A stretch of DNA of 64,000 bases from contig CAVUKD010000002.1 of the NCBI GenBank assembly GCA_963741985.1, positions 682,001 through 746,000 on the forward strand, given 5' to 3'. The translations under genes and the position numbers were made by a program. This DNA comes from Cryomorpha sp963741985 (GTDB lineage Bacteria; Bacteroidota; Bacteroidia; Flavobacteriales_D; Cryomorphaceae). Below the pieces are notes generated by a model. It made no database searches, had not been told where the DNA came from, and saw only the letters and a program-made list of their open reading frames with translations. Positions 28,849 to 38,032 of this stretch are shown here, one piece after another; within the stretch, counting starts at the first letter, position 1; every line of letters begins with the position of its first letter.

Positions 28849-30950
28849 TCATGAAATCCGACTCCAGTTTGGTTTATTTTTCAAAATATCCAGGGCCATT
28901 TTTTTTACTGAAAGGTGTTTATCCATAGACAGATCGGGATCTTCATCCAAGATTTCTAAAACAGCATTTCGTGCAAACTGCAAGAATCTTTGCATCGGTA
29001 GCGAGGTCGGCGAGTTTGAGGTCGAGCATACCACTTTGCTGGGTGCCCATCATATCGCCCGGGCCGCGAAGTTGTAAATCCACTTCGGCTATTTTGAAAC
29101 CATCATTCGTTTCGCACATGGTACGCATACGAAGGCGGGCATCGCTGCTGAGCTTTACATCTGTGGCAAGAATGCAGTACGACTGTTCGGCGCCCCGCCC
29201 TACCCTGCCGCGAAGCTGATGGAGCTGAGATAGCCCAAAGCGCTGGGCGCTTTCGATGATCATCGACCGAGGCATTGGGTACGTTCACTCCTACTTCAAT
29301 CACGGTGGTTGCAATGAGAATTTGCGTTTCGCCTATGGCAAAGCGGTTCATCTCAAAATCCTTGTCTTTCGCTTTCATCTTACCGTGCACGATGCTCACT
29401 TGATACTTCGGAATCGGAAACCGGCGCGTGATGCTTTCATGACCATCCATCAGGTCTTTCAGATCGAGGGTAGACGATTCTTCGATAAGCGGATAAACGA
29501 CATAAATCTGCCTGCCACGACGTATCTGATCTTCCATAAATCCGAATATTCGCAGCCGGGCATTGTCGTATACATGTCGGGTTATAATATCTTTCCTTCC
29601 CGGTGGGAGTTCATCGATTATACTCACATCCAGATCGCCATAGAGCGTCATGGAAAGTGTGCGCGGTATCGGAGTTGCGGTCATGACCAAAATATGCGGT
29701 GGGAGCGCATTTTTTCGCCAAAGTTTTGCGCGTTGCTCCACCCCAAACCGGTGTTGCTCGTCGATAATGGCAAGTCCGAGATTTTTGAATTTTACCTTGT
29801 CCTCAATCAGGGCATGTGTGCCGATAAGGATATCGAGCGAACCGTTTTCGAGCGCCTCGTGGAGCTTCCTTCGTTTGGCCGTTTTCGTAGAGCCGGTCAG
29901 TAGGGCGACATTTATCCCAACAGGAATCAGCAATTCGCGGAATGTTTCAAAATGCTGATTGGCGAGAATTTCTGTGGGCGCCATAATCGCAGCCTGAAAA
30001 CCATTGTCGATGGCAATCAATGCTGCGAGGGTCGCCACAATGGTTTTACCGCTTCCGACATCACCTTGTAGGAGGCGGTTCATTTGTCGCCCGGAATTCA
30101 TGTCGCGGCGTATTTCTTTTAAGACCCTTTTCTGAGCTCCCGTAAGCTCAAACGGGAGATGATTTTCATAAAAAGTATTGAATGTATCGCCGATATCGCC
30201 GAATACAAAACCGCGAACCGATTTTGCGCGGAGTTCCTTTTTGAGTAATAGCTCAAGCTGGAGATAAAAGAGTTCTTCAAATTTTAATCTCCTTTGCGCC
30301 TGAGTGGCGTCAAAATCGGAACCCGGCCGATGGATATCGTGTAAGGCTTTTCTTTTGGAGACCAGCTTAAACTCCTCACGGAGATATTCCGGAAGATTTT
30401 CTGTCACCGCAAATTCGGGCATGGCAAGAATATTTTGAATAATCTTTTCAATGCCTTTGGTATTCAGTCCGCGCTTCATCAACTTTTCGGTAGAGCTGTA
30501 TACCGGCTGTAAAAATCCTTTTGGGATTGTACCCTCGCCGATACGTTCCAATTCGGGGTGGACAATATTCGGTGTGCCTTGAAAACGCGACACTTTGCCG
30601 TAGAGCAAATACTCTGCACCGGGAATCAGGCTTTCGCGGAGCCATTTAATTCCTTTGAACCATACGAGCTCCACAGAACCCGAAGCATCCGAAAAGACAC
30701 CGGTCATTCTTTTTTTCCGGTCGGTTCCTTCCACTTTTAGGCTGTTTAATGTTCCTCTGGACTGCACGTAATCGATGGATTCACGAAGTTGGGCCACACC
30801 CAATATTTTCGACCGATCCACATACCGAAAGGGATAGTACTGAATGATGTCTCCAATGGTGAAAATCTTCAATTCAGACGCCAGCAGATCAGCGCGCATC
30901 GGACCTGCGCCTTTCACATACTGGAGGGGGGTTTTTAAAAAATCGCTCAA
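28849..30950 (-). CDS. recG: ATP-dependent DNA helicase RecG (two frameshifts near the 3' end)
   Basis: RecG remodels stalled replication forks and branched DNA. Seen here: the N-terminal wedge/OB region, Walker A in LLQGDVGSGKTIVATLAAL, the DEQH box IIDEQHRFGVEQR, MTATPIPRTL, IATTVIEVGVNVPNAS, and after correction QLHQLRGRVGRG. One extra base at 29264 breaks the frame after VPNASV; a second extra base near 28983-28990 breaks it after TDAKIL. Removing both gives exactly 700 codons (699 residues), the normal RecG length, ending NKPNWSRIS. No other damage is visible, so the gene is probably intact in the organism. Transcribed convergently with the cassette array. Confidence 0.9.
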
Positions 30951-31064
30951 ATCTGATTTTCGGAGGAAATGTAAAAATAAAAAGGTTTGGGGTATTGCGG
31001 TTATAAAATTGAAAAGTTAATAGTGGAGGATATTTTGAGATGTGAAGTATCGTGTGCTTTTTAA

Positions 31065-31102
31065 CCGCAAAGGGCGCGAAGAAATACGCAAAGGTCGCAG
31101 AG
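31065..31102. repeat. REP-like GC motif pair in the recG-pdhC gap
   Basis: CGCAAAGGGCGCGAAG at 31065 and CGCAAAGGTCGCAGAG at 31087 are two near-copies of one 16-base unit. The rest of the 440-base gap (30951-31390) has no gene. It also has a 12-base inverted pair, TCCCTAAAGGGA near 31191 and TCCCTTTAGGGA near 31290, and the pdhC terminator. Confidence 0.5.
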
Positions 31103-31337
31103 GGGTTTGGTGCCAGGAGCAATATTTCGTTACTGATTGAGTTTTAAAATCGCACAAAAAAAAGTTTTTAAGCGCTTTTTCCGCCCTCGTTCCCTAAAGG
31201 GATGCCAAATATTCAACTATTTAGAGAAAAGTGGTATCACGACATTATTCTCTTGAATCAAATTCGCATTTTTTGTGGAATGTGGTGGGCTTCCCTTTAG
31301 GGATTGAGTGCGCGCGCAGGCGAGAATTAGGGTAACA

Positions 31338-31366
31338 CAAAAAAAGGCCACTTTCCAGCGGCCTTA
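31338..31366 (-). terminator. Rho-independent terminator of pdhA-pdhC
   Basis: On the minus strand AAGGCC, a ten-base loop and GGCCTT form a 6-bp stem running into a T-run. It lies about 25 bases after the pdhC stop. Confidence 0.8.
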
Positions 31367-31390
31367 AAATATTAAGAAGTTGAGGAATGC

Positions 31391-32710
31391 TTACTCGGCA
31401 AGCATCATCACCGGATTTTCCATGTATTTTTTGAAGGTTTGTAAAAATGCGGAACCCACTGCTCCGTCTACCACACGATGGTCGCAAGAGAGGGTTACTT
31501 TCATGGTATGTCCGACAACGATCTGACCATTTTTGACAACCGGTTTTTCGACAATGGTTCCGATAGCCATAATACATGCATCTGGCGGATTGATAATCGC
31601 GGTAAATTCCTCGATACCGTACATTCCCAGATTAGAAACAGTAAATGTGCTTCCCTCCCAGTCTTTGGGCTGTAATTTTTTAGAACGGGCTTTTTGCGCA
31701 AAATCAGCTACTTCTTCGTTGATTCGGACCATTGGCTTTTGATCGGCAAAACGCACGACCGGCACAAGGAGTCCTTCATCAACTGCGACAGCCACTCCGA
31801 TATGCACATGCTCATTGTAGCGAATTTTATCGCCGAGCCATGAGGCATTCACTTTCGGGTTTTTCTTCAATGCAGCAGCAACGGCTTTTATGACCATATC
31901 GTTGAAGGATATTTTCGCCGGTTCGATGCTCGCATTTATTGCTTTTCGCGCCTGCATGGCATTTTCCATATCCATCTCAATGGTCAGATAGAAATGTGGA
32001 GCCGTAAATTTGCTTTCGCTGAGTCGTTTGGCAATGGTTTTACGCATTTGCGAAACAGGCTCTTCGGTATAGCTTTCCTTTCCGGAAACAGATACGTTGC
32101 CGGATGACACGCTCTGTGACGGTGTATAGCTTTCGATATCTTTTTTCACAATTCGCCCACCGTCGCCGCTTCCCTGCACCTGAGAAATATCGATTCCTTT
32201 GTCAGAAGCGAGTTTTTTTGCCAGTGGAGATGCGATAATGCGGCCATTTGAAACCGATGATTGCGGCTTTGAAGACTCCTGCGTTTTAGTTGCGGGCTCT
32301 TCGGACTGTTTTTCCTCTTTTTTATCAGAGCTATCATTGTCTTCAGAATCTTTAGCTGAAGTTTCTTCTTTTTTAGAATCGGCCTTTTCCTGCGATTTCT
32401 CTTCGGATTTACTTTCGGCTTTGCCATTTGAAGTATTTCCCCCATCCTTGATAAGGTCCGAAATATCTTCTCCCTTCTCACCCAGAATGGCGAGGATCGA
32501 ATCTACGGGAGCGGCATCACCTTTTTCGACACCGATATACAAAAGTGTGCCATCTTGAAAGGATTCGAATTCCATGGTGGCTTTATCCGTTTCAATTTCA
32601 GCGAGTACATCACCCGATTGAACGTCATCTCCCACTTTTTTGTGCCATTCAGCCACTACACCTTCTTCCATGGTGTCGCTGAGTTTGGGCATTTTAACTA
32701 CTTCTGCCAT
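31391..32710 (-). CDS. pdhC: Pyruvate dehydrogenase E2, dihydrolipoamide acetyltransferase
   Basis: 439 residues. One lipoyl domain (1 to about 80, with the lipoylated Lys in EIETDKATMEFES), a charged Ser/Lys/Glu-rich linker, a peripheral-subunit-binding domain (about 155-195, IIASPLAKKLASDKGIDIS...GRIVKKDIE), and the C-terminal acetyltransferase with the catalytic signature CDHRVVDGAVG. It carries the acetyl group from E1 to CoA. It lies 7 bases after pdhA, so the two are co-transcribed; pdhB is not in this window. Many relatives have two lipoyl domains; this one has a single copy. Confidence 0.93.
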   Translation of the reverse strand: MAEVVKMPKLSDTMEEGVVAEWHKKVGDDVQSGDVLAEIETDKATMEFESFQDGTLLYIGVEKGDAAPVDSILAILGEKGEDISDLIKDGGNTSNGKAESKSEEKSQEKADSKKEETSAKDSEDNDSSDKKEEKQSEEPATKTQESSKPQSSVSNGRIIASPLAKKLASDKGIDISQVQGSGDGGRIVKKDIESYTPSQSVSSGNVSVSGKESYTEEPVSQMRKTIAKRLSESKFTAPHFYLTIEMDMENAMQARKAINASIEPAKISFNDMVIKAVAAALKKNPKVNASWLGDKIRYNEHVHIGVAVAVDEGLLVPVVRFADQKPMVRINEEVADFAQKARSKKLQPKDWEGSTFTVSNLGMYGIEEFTAIINPPDACIMAIGTIVEKPVVKNGQIVVGHTMKVTLSCDHRVVDGAVGSAFLQTFKKYMENPVMMLAE

Positions 32711-32717
32711 TTGTAAA

Positions 32718-33947
32718 TCAGTATTTTACGTAAGGATAATCAGTTTGATAATATACATCTTCGTAGAGTTCGCCGGGTTCCGGACTCGGAGATTCCTCTG
32801 CAAATGTTACGCATTCTTCGACTTGTTCTTTGATTTTCTTATCGAGGTTTTTAAAATCCGCTTCACTCATCCATTTCTGGGCTGAAATCACATTTTTCAC
32901 TTCGGTAATGGGATCTTGCTCTTTAAAAGATTCCACTTCTTCTTTGGTACGGTATTTTGCAGGATCCGACATAGAGTGGCCTTTGTAGCGATAGGTTTTC
33001 ATTTCCAAAAGGAAAGGTCCTTTGCCATCGCGCACATGTTTTGCAGCCTTTTCGAAAGCATCGTGTACATCTTCGCAGCGCATAGCATTTACCGAAAGGG
33101 CAGGCATATCGTAATTTTCTCCCAATTCGCACAGGTTTGTCACATTTGACGTACGCTGCACGGAAGTACCCATCGCATAATTATTATTCTCGATCACATA
33201 CACAACAGGGATTTTCCAGGTCATGGCAATATTGAACGTTTCGTGGAGAATTCCCTGACGGGTAGCTCCATCGCCCATAAAGCAGTAGGTCACATTCTTG
33301 TCGCCTCGGTACATATCTGCAAAGGCAATTCCGGCTCCGAGGGCAATCTGGGCGCCAACGATTCCATGCCCTCCGAAGAGGTTTCGCTCTTTGTCAAACA
33401 TGTGCATGGAGCCTCCTTTTCCTTTCGAAAGACCGGTAGTTTTACCGTAGAGTTCAGCCATCACATATTTTGGGTCAGTGCCCAATGCGATGGGGTGTGC
33501 GTGATCACGATAAGCGGTAATAACGCGGTCGTTCTTGTCCATTGCTGTTTCCATACCTGCCAGAACCGCTTCCTGACCGATATAGAGGTGACAAAAACCA
33601 CCAAATTTTTGTTGAATATAGAGTTGACCGCACTTTTCCTCAAAGCGGCGCATTAGGAGCATACTTTCGTACCACTTCATATACGTGGCTTTTGAAAACT
33701 TCAGTTTCCCTGAACTTGCTTTTTTAGATGCCTCATTTTTTGAAGCTGATTTCACAGGAGTTTCTTTCTTAGAGTCTGCTTTCTTCGGAGCGGCCTTCTT
33801 AGATTCTTCCGTTTTGGTATCCGCGTTCATAGAAGCGGCTTTCTTAGATTCTGCTTTCTTTGGCGCTACTTTTTTAGAAGCTGTTTTTTTAGGAGCTTCT
33901 TTCTTAGGACTTGTTGTCTTTTTTTGGGCTGTTGTCTTTGTTGCCAT
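32718..33947 (-). CDS. pdhA: Pyruvate dehydrogenase E1 alpha subunit with Lys/Ala-rich N-terminal extension
   Basis: The catalytic part starts near residue 83 (FSKATYMKWYESMLLMRRFEEKCG) and carries the thiamine-diphosphate motif GDGATRQGILHETFNIA...ENNNYAM, the YRDHAHPIALG loop and the phosphorylation-loop-like YRYKGHSMSDPAKYRTKEE. It decarboxylates pyruvate together with E1 beta. Unusually, the first ~82 residues are a low-complexity tail of Lys, Ala, Ser and Thr repeats (KKAxxKKxA), like a histone-H1 or ribosomal extension. The start ATG fits a promoter box 21 bases upstream, so the tail is probably translated. Confidence 0.93.
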   Translation of the reverse strand: MATKTTAQKKTTSPKKEAPKKTASKKVAPKKAESKKAASMNADTKTEESKKAAPKKADSKKETPVKSASKNEASKKASSGKLKFSKATYMKWYESMLLMRRFEEKCGQLYIQQKFGGFCHLYIGQEAVLAGMETAMDKNDRVITAYRDHAHPIALGTDPKYVMAELYGKTTGLSKGKGGSMHMFDKERNLFGGHGIVGAQIALGAGIAFADMYRGDKNVTYCFMGDGATRQGILHETFNIAMTWKIPVVYVIENNNYAMGTSVQRTSNVTNLCELGENYDMPALSVNAMRCEDVHDAFEKAAKHVRDGKGPFLLEMKTYRYKGHSMSDPAKYRTKEEVESFKEQDPITEVKNVISAQKWMSEADFKNLDKKIKEQVEECVTFAEESPSPEPGELYEDVYYQTDYPYVKY

Positions 33948-33967
33948 AGTATTTCTAAATCGAGGGA

Positions 33968-33975
33968 CAAATATA
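33968..33975 (-). promoter_or_regulatory. -7 element for pdhA-pdhC
   Basis: Minus-strand TATATTTG matches TAnnTTTG, 21 bases before the pdhA ATG. This spacing supports the long N-terminal extension being part of the protein. No clear -33 box. Confidence 0.55.
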
Positions 33976-34065
33976 CAATGCAGAAATCAGAATATCGACC
34001 CAAATGATGAGGAGGTTGGTGAATACGGGGATATTGGAAAAAACAAGATGACTTTTTCAGATTCT

Positions 34066-35229
34066 TCAGTACGGTATATTCTTGCCAATCACCACGAGTG
34101 AAGAATCTTCAGCAACAAAGCCAACGTATGAAACCACGCCGTCCGGTACATTGAAAATTAATCTGGAATCTCCAGTTAGAGGAGCGCCACCCCCACCAGA
34201 TAATGAAAGAAACAGGTTTGAACCTAGTTTATTATCAATCCACGAAGAGCTGATTCCGGAGCCATTCGAATTTTGAGAAATTAATGAAAGATGATAGCTG
34301 TAACTTTCGGCATCCGTATAGTAGTCGAGAACGGTAATATCAGTAGATATAAAATCTGCTGTGTCTGTGTAAAAATATAATATTCCGGAATCTTCTACCT
34401 GATATGGTTGGGGAATCGGATATTCATTTATCCAGATTACAAAATCCCGTTGTTCCAGAACTTTTAATTTGACAGATAATTTACCATCTGCTAATACGTA
34501 ATCGGAAATTTCCACGTGCTCATTACGGTTAGAGCCCAAACCAATAACCGCCTTATCGACTGAAAAAGTAGGAGTGTTAGAATTTAAAACGACAATTATA
34601 GTTCCGTTTGGTGCATCCAGCGCAAATTGAATTCTTAATAGCGGAGATATCTCTAAATCCGGACCAAAAGAAGAGGAATAACTGTCATCTGCATAATACG
34701 CGATACTTCCCGCCGCCGGTTTTTCCAATTTCTTGATGGGAACATTGGTAAAACTTCCTTCCGTAATCTGAATTGAATTTCCCGAATTGCCTGCTTGCAA
34801 AATAACCAACGAGAAGGTGCCCGAAACCACCTGAGTGGTTTCATTATAATCGGTGACTGAAAAGAGACCCGAACCGCCATCGTCAGTTGAAAAATGCTGT
34901 GCGCTTCCATTAAATTGATACGAATACTTAGCCTCATTATTCAGCCCCGGTGCAAACGTATAATCTATCGCACCGCTAAAACTCTTTATTACAAAAAACA
35001 AACTTTTGCCGTCAGCTGTTGTGGCTGTCATTGTAAATTCTCCGGTAGATCGAAATCTCGCGGTGGCATTATCTGATGAGAACTCATTTGACCCAACGGT
35101 CGCATTCATTTTTCCAGTTTGAGAAGCAGGCTGATCCGGATTTTGATTGCTGTCGTCATCTTTGGAACATGAAGCGATAGTTAGCAGAAATATAAATAGC
35201 ACACTAATTCTAAATGGGGATTGTTTCAT
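34066..35229 (-). CDS. Predicted lipoprotein, DUF6252-like N-terminal domain
   Basis: About 387 residues from the second Met (MKQSPFRISVLFIFLLTIASC), which puts the lipobox Cys close to the usual position; an upstream Met at 35244 adds five residues. After a short acidic spacer (CSKDDDSNQN) the first ~150 residues resemble the small beta domain common in Bacteroidota lipoproteins (GKMNATVGSNEFSSDNATA...TMTATTADGKSLFFVI...GTFSLVIL). The C-terminal 220 residues are beta-rich and unrecognised. Surface or periplasmic; function unknown. The 240-base gap upstream of it (35245-35486) is AT-rich with no gene. Confidence 0.7.
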   Translation of the reverse strand: MKQSPFRISVLFIFLLTIASCSKDDDSNQNPDQPASQTGKMNATVGSNEFSSDNATARFRSTGEFTMTATTADGKSLFFVIKSFSGAIDYTFAPGLNNEAKYSYQFNGSAQHFSTDDGGSGLFSVTDYNETTQVVSGTFSLVILQAGNSGNSIQITEGSFTNVPIKKLEKPAAGSIAYYADDSYSSSFGPDLEISPLLRIQFALDAPNGTIIVVLNSNTPTFSVDKAVIGLGSNRNEHVEISDYVLADGKLSVKLKVLEQRDFVIWINEYPIPQPYQVEDSGILYFYTDTADFISTDITVLDYYTDAESYSYHLSLISQNSNGSGISSSWIDNKLGSNLFLSLSGGGGAPLTGDSRLIFNVPDGVVSYVGFVAEDSSLVVIGKNIPY

Positions 35230-35486
35230 AATTCTTTTAAACACTTTAAGATTCCTTTTATTTTGACGAAAGTCAAAATTATATAAAATGCAAATTCAGC
35301 AGTAAGTCTTAATTTGAAAATGCAGTAAGAGTTGATTATTTCATTAGTCAGGCAAATATAAACTATTAAAAAGGTATTGCCATTAGAAAAAATTGATACT
35401 GAAAAGGCAAAGTTTCTGAAACCGGCATTGAATTTTTCATAAAAGAGGATTCTATGATTTGGAACTAGTATGAAATGGAGAATAAC

Positions 35487-35975
35487 TTATTTCGTCAATC
35501 CGCCATCGAAAAAGGCGAGAGGTAAGAGAGCTCCGGCATCATGCGTACAAAAGATGGGCCCGGTAGCCGATCCCGTTATGATCTTCATTGGTTCATTTTG
35601 TACCCGCTCGTATTCCATCATTACCTGACGACAAGAACCACAAGGAGATATTGTTAATTCCGAATCGTTGGTAAGTGGCTTGGCAACCACGGCTAATTCC
35701 TGAATGGGCACCCCCGGATATTGGGCTGAAGCTGAAAAAATAGCAACCCGCTCGGCGCAAAGTCCGCTGGGATATGCCATATTTTCCTGATTGCTTCCTA
35801 TCACAATTTTTCCATTTGACAAACGTACGGCACATCCAACTTTGAATTGACTGTAAGGTGCATAGGCAGTTTCAAGTGCGTCGAGTGCATGATTAAAAAG
35901 TGACTTCTCAGAAGGACTTAACTCATCGGGATTAGTAGCCTTTCGGTAAACGATATGGATTTCTTCTTTTTTCAT
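35487..35975 (-). CDS. cdd: Cytidine deaminase
   Basis: A 162-residue enzyme converting cytidine and deoxycytidine to the uridine forms in pyrimidine salvage. Zinc and catalytic motifs are present: GLCAERVA (Cys and catalytic Glu) and SPCGSCRQVM (two Cys), the pattern of the small tetrameric class. The reading frame is open upstream to 36167, but that part overlaps low-complexity intergenic sequence. The Met at 35975 (MKKEEIHIVYRK) gives the normal length. Neighbour of ispF and porV. Confidence 0.93.
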   Translation of the reverse strand: MKKEEIHIVYRKATNPDELSPSEKSLFNHALDALETAYAPYSQFKVGCAVRLSNGKIVIGSNQENMAYPSGLCAERVAIFSASAQYPGVPIQELAVVAKPLTNDSELTISPCGSCRQVMMEYERVQNEPMKIITGSATGPIFCTHDAGALLPLAFFDGGLTK

Positions 35976-35989
35976 AAAACGAGAGCCAA

Positions 35990-36200
35990 GGTAGTAAAAG
36001 GTTTCGGGGAAATACAAATTGGCAATAGGCAATCTGCAATAGGCAATGGATTTAGGTGCATGGCAATGGCAATTCGGAATTAAACTATGTGACGATTGGC
36101 TCTGCCATATTCTCTTAAATGATAAGTCGCAATCGTAGTTCACGACTTTGATAGTGCCTGTTGCCAATTACCTATTTATCTGATGTCTAAGACCAATTGA
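35990..36200. repeat. Short GCAATAGGCAAT-type repeats upstream of cdd
   Basis: The words GGCAATAGGCAAT, GCAATAGGCAAT and GGCAATGGCAATT recur within 36020-36075, and inverted versions (TTGCCAATTACC, CAATTGACTATTGCG) lie at 36165-36205. This is low-complexity intergenic sequence that could fold over the length of the gap. No gene. Confidence 0.4.
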
Positions 36201-36211
36201 CTATTGCGTAT

Positions 36212-36688
36212 TTATTTAGAAATCAAACATACGCAATACGCACTCACGCCCTCCTCGCGACCTACATATCCCAAGTTTTCAGTAGTGGTTGCTTTTATGG
36301 AAATGGCATCTGTATCGGCTTCCAAAATCTCGGCTATGACTTGTTTCATTTCAGGAATGAATGGGTTTATTTTAGGCCTTTGCAGGCAAATGGTACAATC
36401 GATATTGGATACTGCGTACCCTTTTTCCGTAAGGAGAAACATGGTACGCTTGAGCAAAATTTTGCTGTCGATTCCCCTTAAATTGGTATTGGTATCAGGA
36501 AACTGAAAACCTATATCACGCAGATTGGCAGCCCCAAGAAGCGCATCACAAATAACATGCAGCAACACATCTGCATCAGAGTGACCTAAAGCGCCTTTTG
36601 AGTGTGGGATGGTTAATCCGCCAAGAACAAATGGGTGGTCTTCGGCCAATTGATGCACATCAAAGCCAAAGCCAACACGAATTTTCAT
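36212..36688 (-). CDS. ispF: 2-C-methyl-D-erythritol 2,4-cyclodiphosphate synthase
   Basis: A 158-residue enzyme of the non-mevalonate isoprenoid pathway that forms the cyclic diphosphate. Signature residues: GFGFDVHQL (Asp/His metal ligands), GALGHSDADVLLHVICDALLGAA (second His ligand and DAD), IGFQFPDTN, and the C-terminal KATTTENLGYVGREEGVSAYCVCLI. Full length. It follows porV by 12 bases, so they are likely in the same transcript. Confidence 0.96.
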   Translation of the reverse strand: MKIRVGFGFDVHQLAEDHPFVLGGLTIPHSKGALGHSDADVLLHVICDALLGAANLRDIGFQFPDTNTNLRGIDSKILLKRTMFLLTEKGYAVSNIDCTICLQRPKINPFIPEMKQVIAEILEADTDAISIKATTTENLGYVGREEGVSAYCVCLISK

Positions 36689-36700
36689 TTCCCGAAAGGA

Positions 36701-37981
36701 TTAATTTGCACTCTGCGCAGGAGAAGCACCCGTTTTATCAAATCTTAAGCTAAGGGTAAAACGCAGGGTATTTGCAAGTGGATTGTTTTGAGTAGTAGGG
36801 ATGAGATAGGAGAGGTCAAGTCCGAAAACATTGTACCGAAAACCCGCGCCTATGCTAAAGTACTGACGATTTCCTTTCGTAGGGTTTTCGTAGAAATACC
36901 CTCCGCGAACCGCAAACTGTTCTGCATACCAATATTCCATCCCAAACGAGTGGTTTATTTCACGAAGCTCTTCGCGAAAAACACTTCCATCTTCCACTTT
37001 CAGTGCTCCATTGTCAATGGTATAATTTCCCTGCTCGTCGTAAACCGGCGTGCCCGGAGCATCATTAAAAGATCCGAAAATACCGGCGGCAACCCCTACA
37101 TCGGGATTTCTTCCGGCAATAATCTGGGTTTTGTCGGTGGGATCATAAATGGGTGGAGTTGGCACGAGCAATTTATTCGCATCATAAACAAATGAGATGC
37201 TGTTATACTGATCGAGTACAATTTTGAATGCACCACCAAGGCGTAAATTAGTAGGAAGAAAATCACGCTGATTGGTATTTGTGTAAGAAATTTTATTTCC
37301 AATATTAGAAATAACCATCCCAAAATTCAATTCGGCATCTTTATCACCTACAGAGATTTTATCATTTGTATAGAATCCGGAAACATCAACCGCAAACGCA
37401 TTTGCAGCCTTAGAATCAGAACCACCCACGCTCACCCCTCCAGTAAGATTGGAATTGATCCATCTTGCGGTAATTCCACCGGAAAAGTTTTTGGATAATT
37501 GCAACGAATAACTCACATCGAGTGCAAATTCATTTGGGCGAAAAGGACGAATAGTCTGTCCGGTTTGATCGGTGAAAGTAATATCGCCAAGAGTAAAATA
37601 CCGGAGACTAGCTCCAACAGCCGAAGTTTTATTCAGCTTCATATACCAGGCGAGGTAGGCAAGGTTCATATCATCAACCAACTGACGTAACCAGGGGCTG
37701 TAAGATAGCGAAACCTGCATTTCATCCTCCGAAAAAGCGAGTTTTGAAGCGTTCCAGTGCTGCGCATTCACATCGGGAGAAACGGCCACACCGGCATCTC
37801 CCATGGCTCCTGATCTCGAGTCGGGCGCAATTAACAAAAAGGGAACTGCCGTAGTGATCGCATTGAGCTCATCACAATTGCTTCGTCCGCTTACGCTCGT
37901 ACCGCCACAATTATTTGATTGAGCCAAGCTTAATGACTGAGTACCAACGACCGCAGCCAGTATAAAAAAGATTTTTTTCAT
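36701..37981 (-). CDS. porV: T9SS outer-membrane protein PorV (LptO)
   Basis: A 426-residue FadL-like beta barrel that receives T9SS cargo from the translocon and passes it to PorU for sorting-domain removal. It has a signal peptide (MKKIFFILAAVVGTQSLSLAQ), the family's N-terminal stretch FLLIAPDSRSGAMGDAGVAVSPDVNAQHWNAS (given in part), and barrel strands to the C terminus. It has its own promoter box 20 bases upstream and follows porU by 51 bases. The porU-porV order is as in other Bacteroidota. Confidence 0.94.
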   Translation of the reverse strand: MKKIFFILAAVVGTQSLSLAQSNNCGGTSVSGRSNCDELNAITTAVPFLLIAPDSRSGAMGDAGVAVSPDVNAQHWNASKLAFSEDEMQVSLSYSPWLRQLVDDMNLAYLAWYMKLNKTSAVGASLRYFTLGDITFTDQTGQTIRPFRPNEFALDVSYSLQLSKNFSGGITARWINSNLTGGVSVGGSDSKAANAFAVDVSGFYTNDKISVGDKDAELNFGMVISNIGNKISYTNTNQRDFLPTNLRLGGAFKIVLDQYNSISFVYDANKLLVPTPPIYDPTDKTQIIAGRNPDVGVAAGIFGSFNDAPGTPVYDEQGNYTIDNGALKVEDGSVFREELREINHSFGMEYWYAEQFAVRGGYFYENPTKGNRQYFSIGAGFRYNVFGLDLSYLIPTTQNNPLANTLRFTLSLRFDKTGASPAQSAN

Positions 37982-38000
37982 GCAATTTATCTTGCGGGTG

Positions 38001-38008
38001 CAAATATA
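38001..38008 (-). promoter_or_regulatory. -7 element for porV-ispF
   Basis: Minus-strand TATATTTG, in the 51-base gap between porU and porV, 20 bases before the porV ATG. It suggests porV can be transcribed separately from porU. Confidence 0.55.
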
Positions 38009-38032
38009 GTTAAATGATTTTGGTTCACGCCC

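Noticed and set aside
20794..28850. Integron or transposon explanation for the cassette array
   Set aside because: No integrase, transposase, attC-like fold or terminal inverted repeats seen; cassettes hold two genes with duplicated homology.
33685..34101. 138-codon plus-strand frame antisense to the pdhA tail
   Set aside because: Repetitive Phe/Ala/Leu sequence is simply the complement of the Lys/Ala tail.
35976..36167. Upstream extension of cdd to 226 residues
   Set aside because: The added N terminus is translated intergenic repeat sequence; the inner Met gives the normal length.
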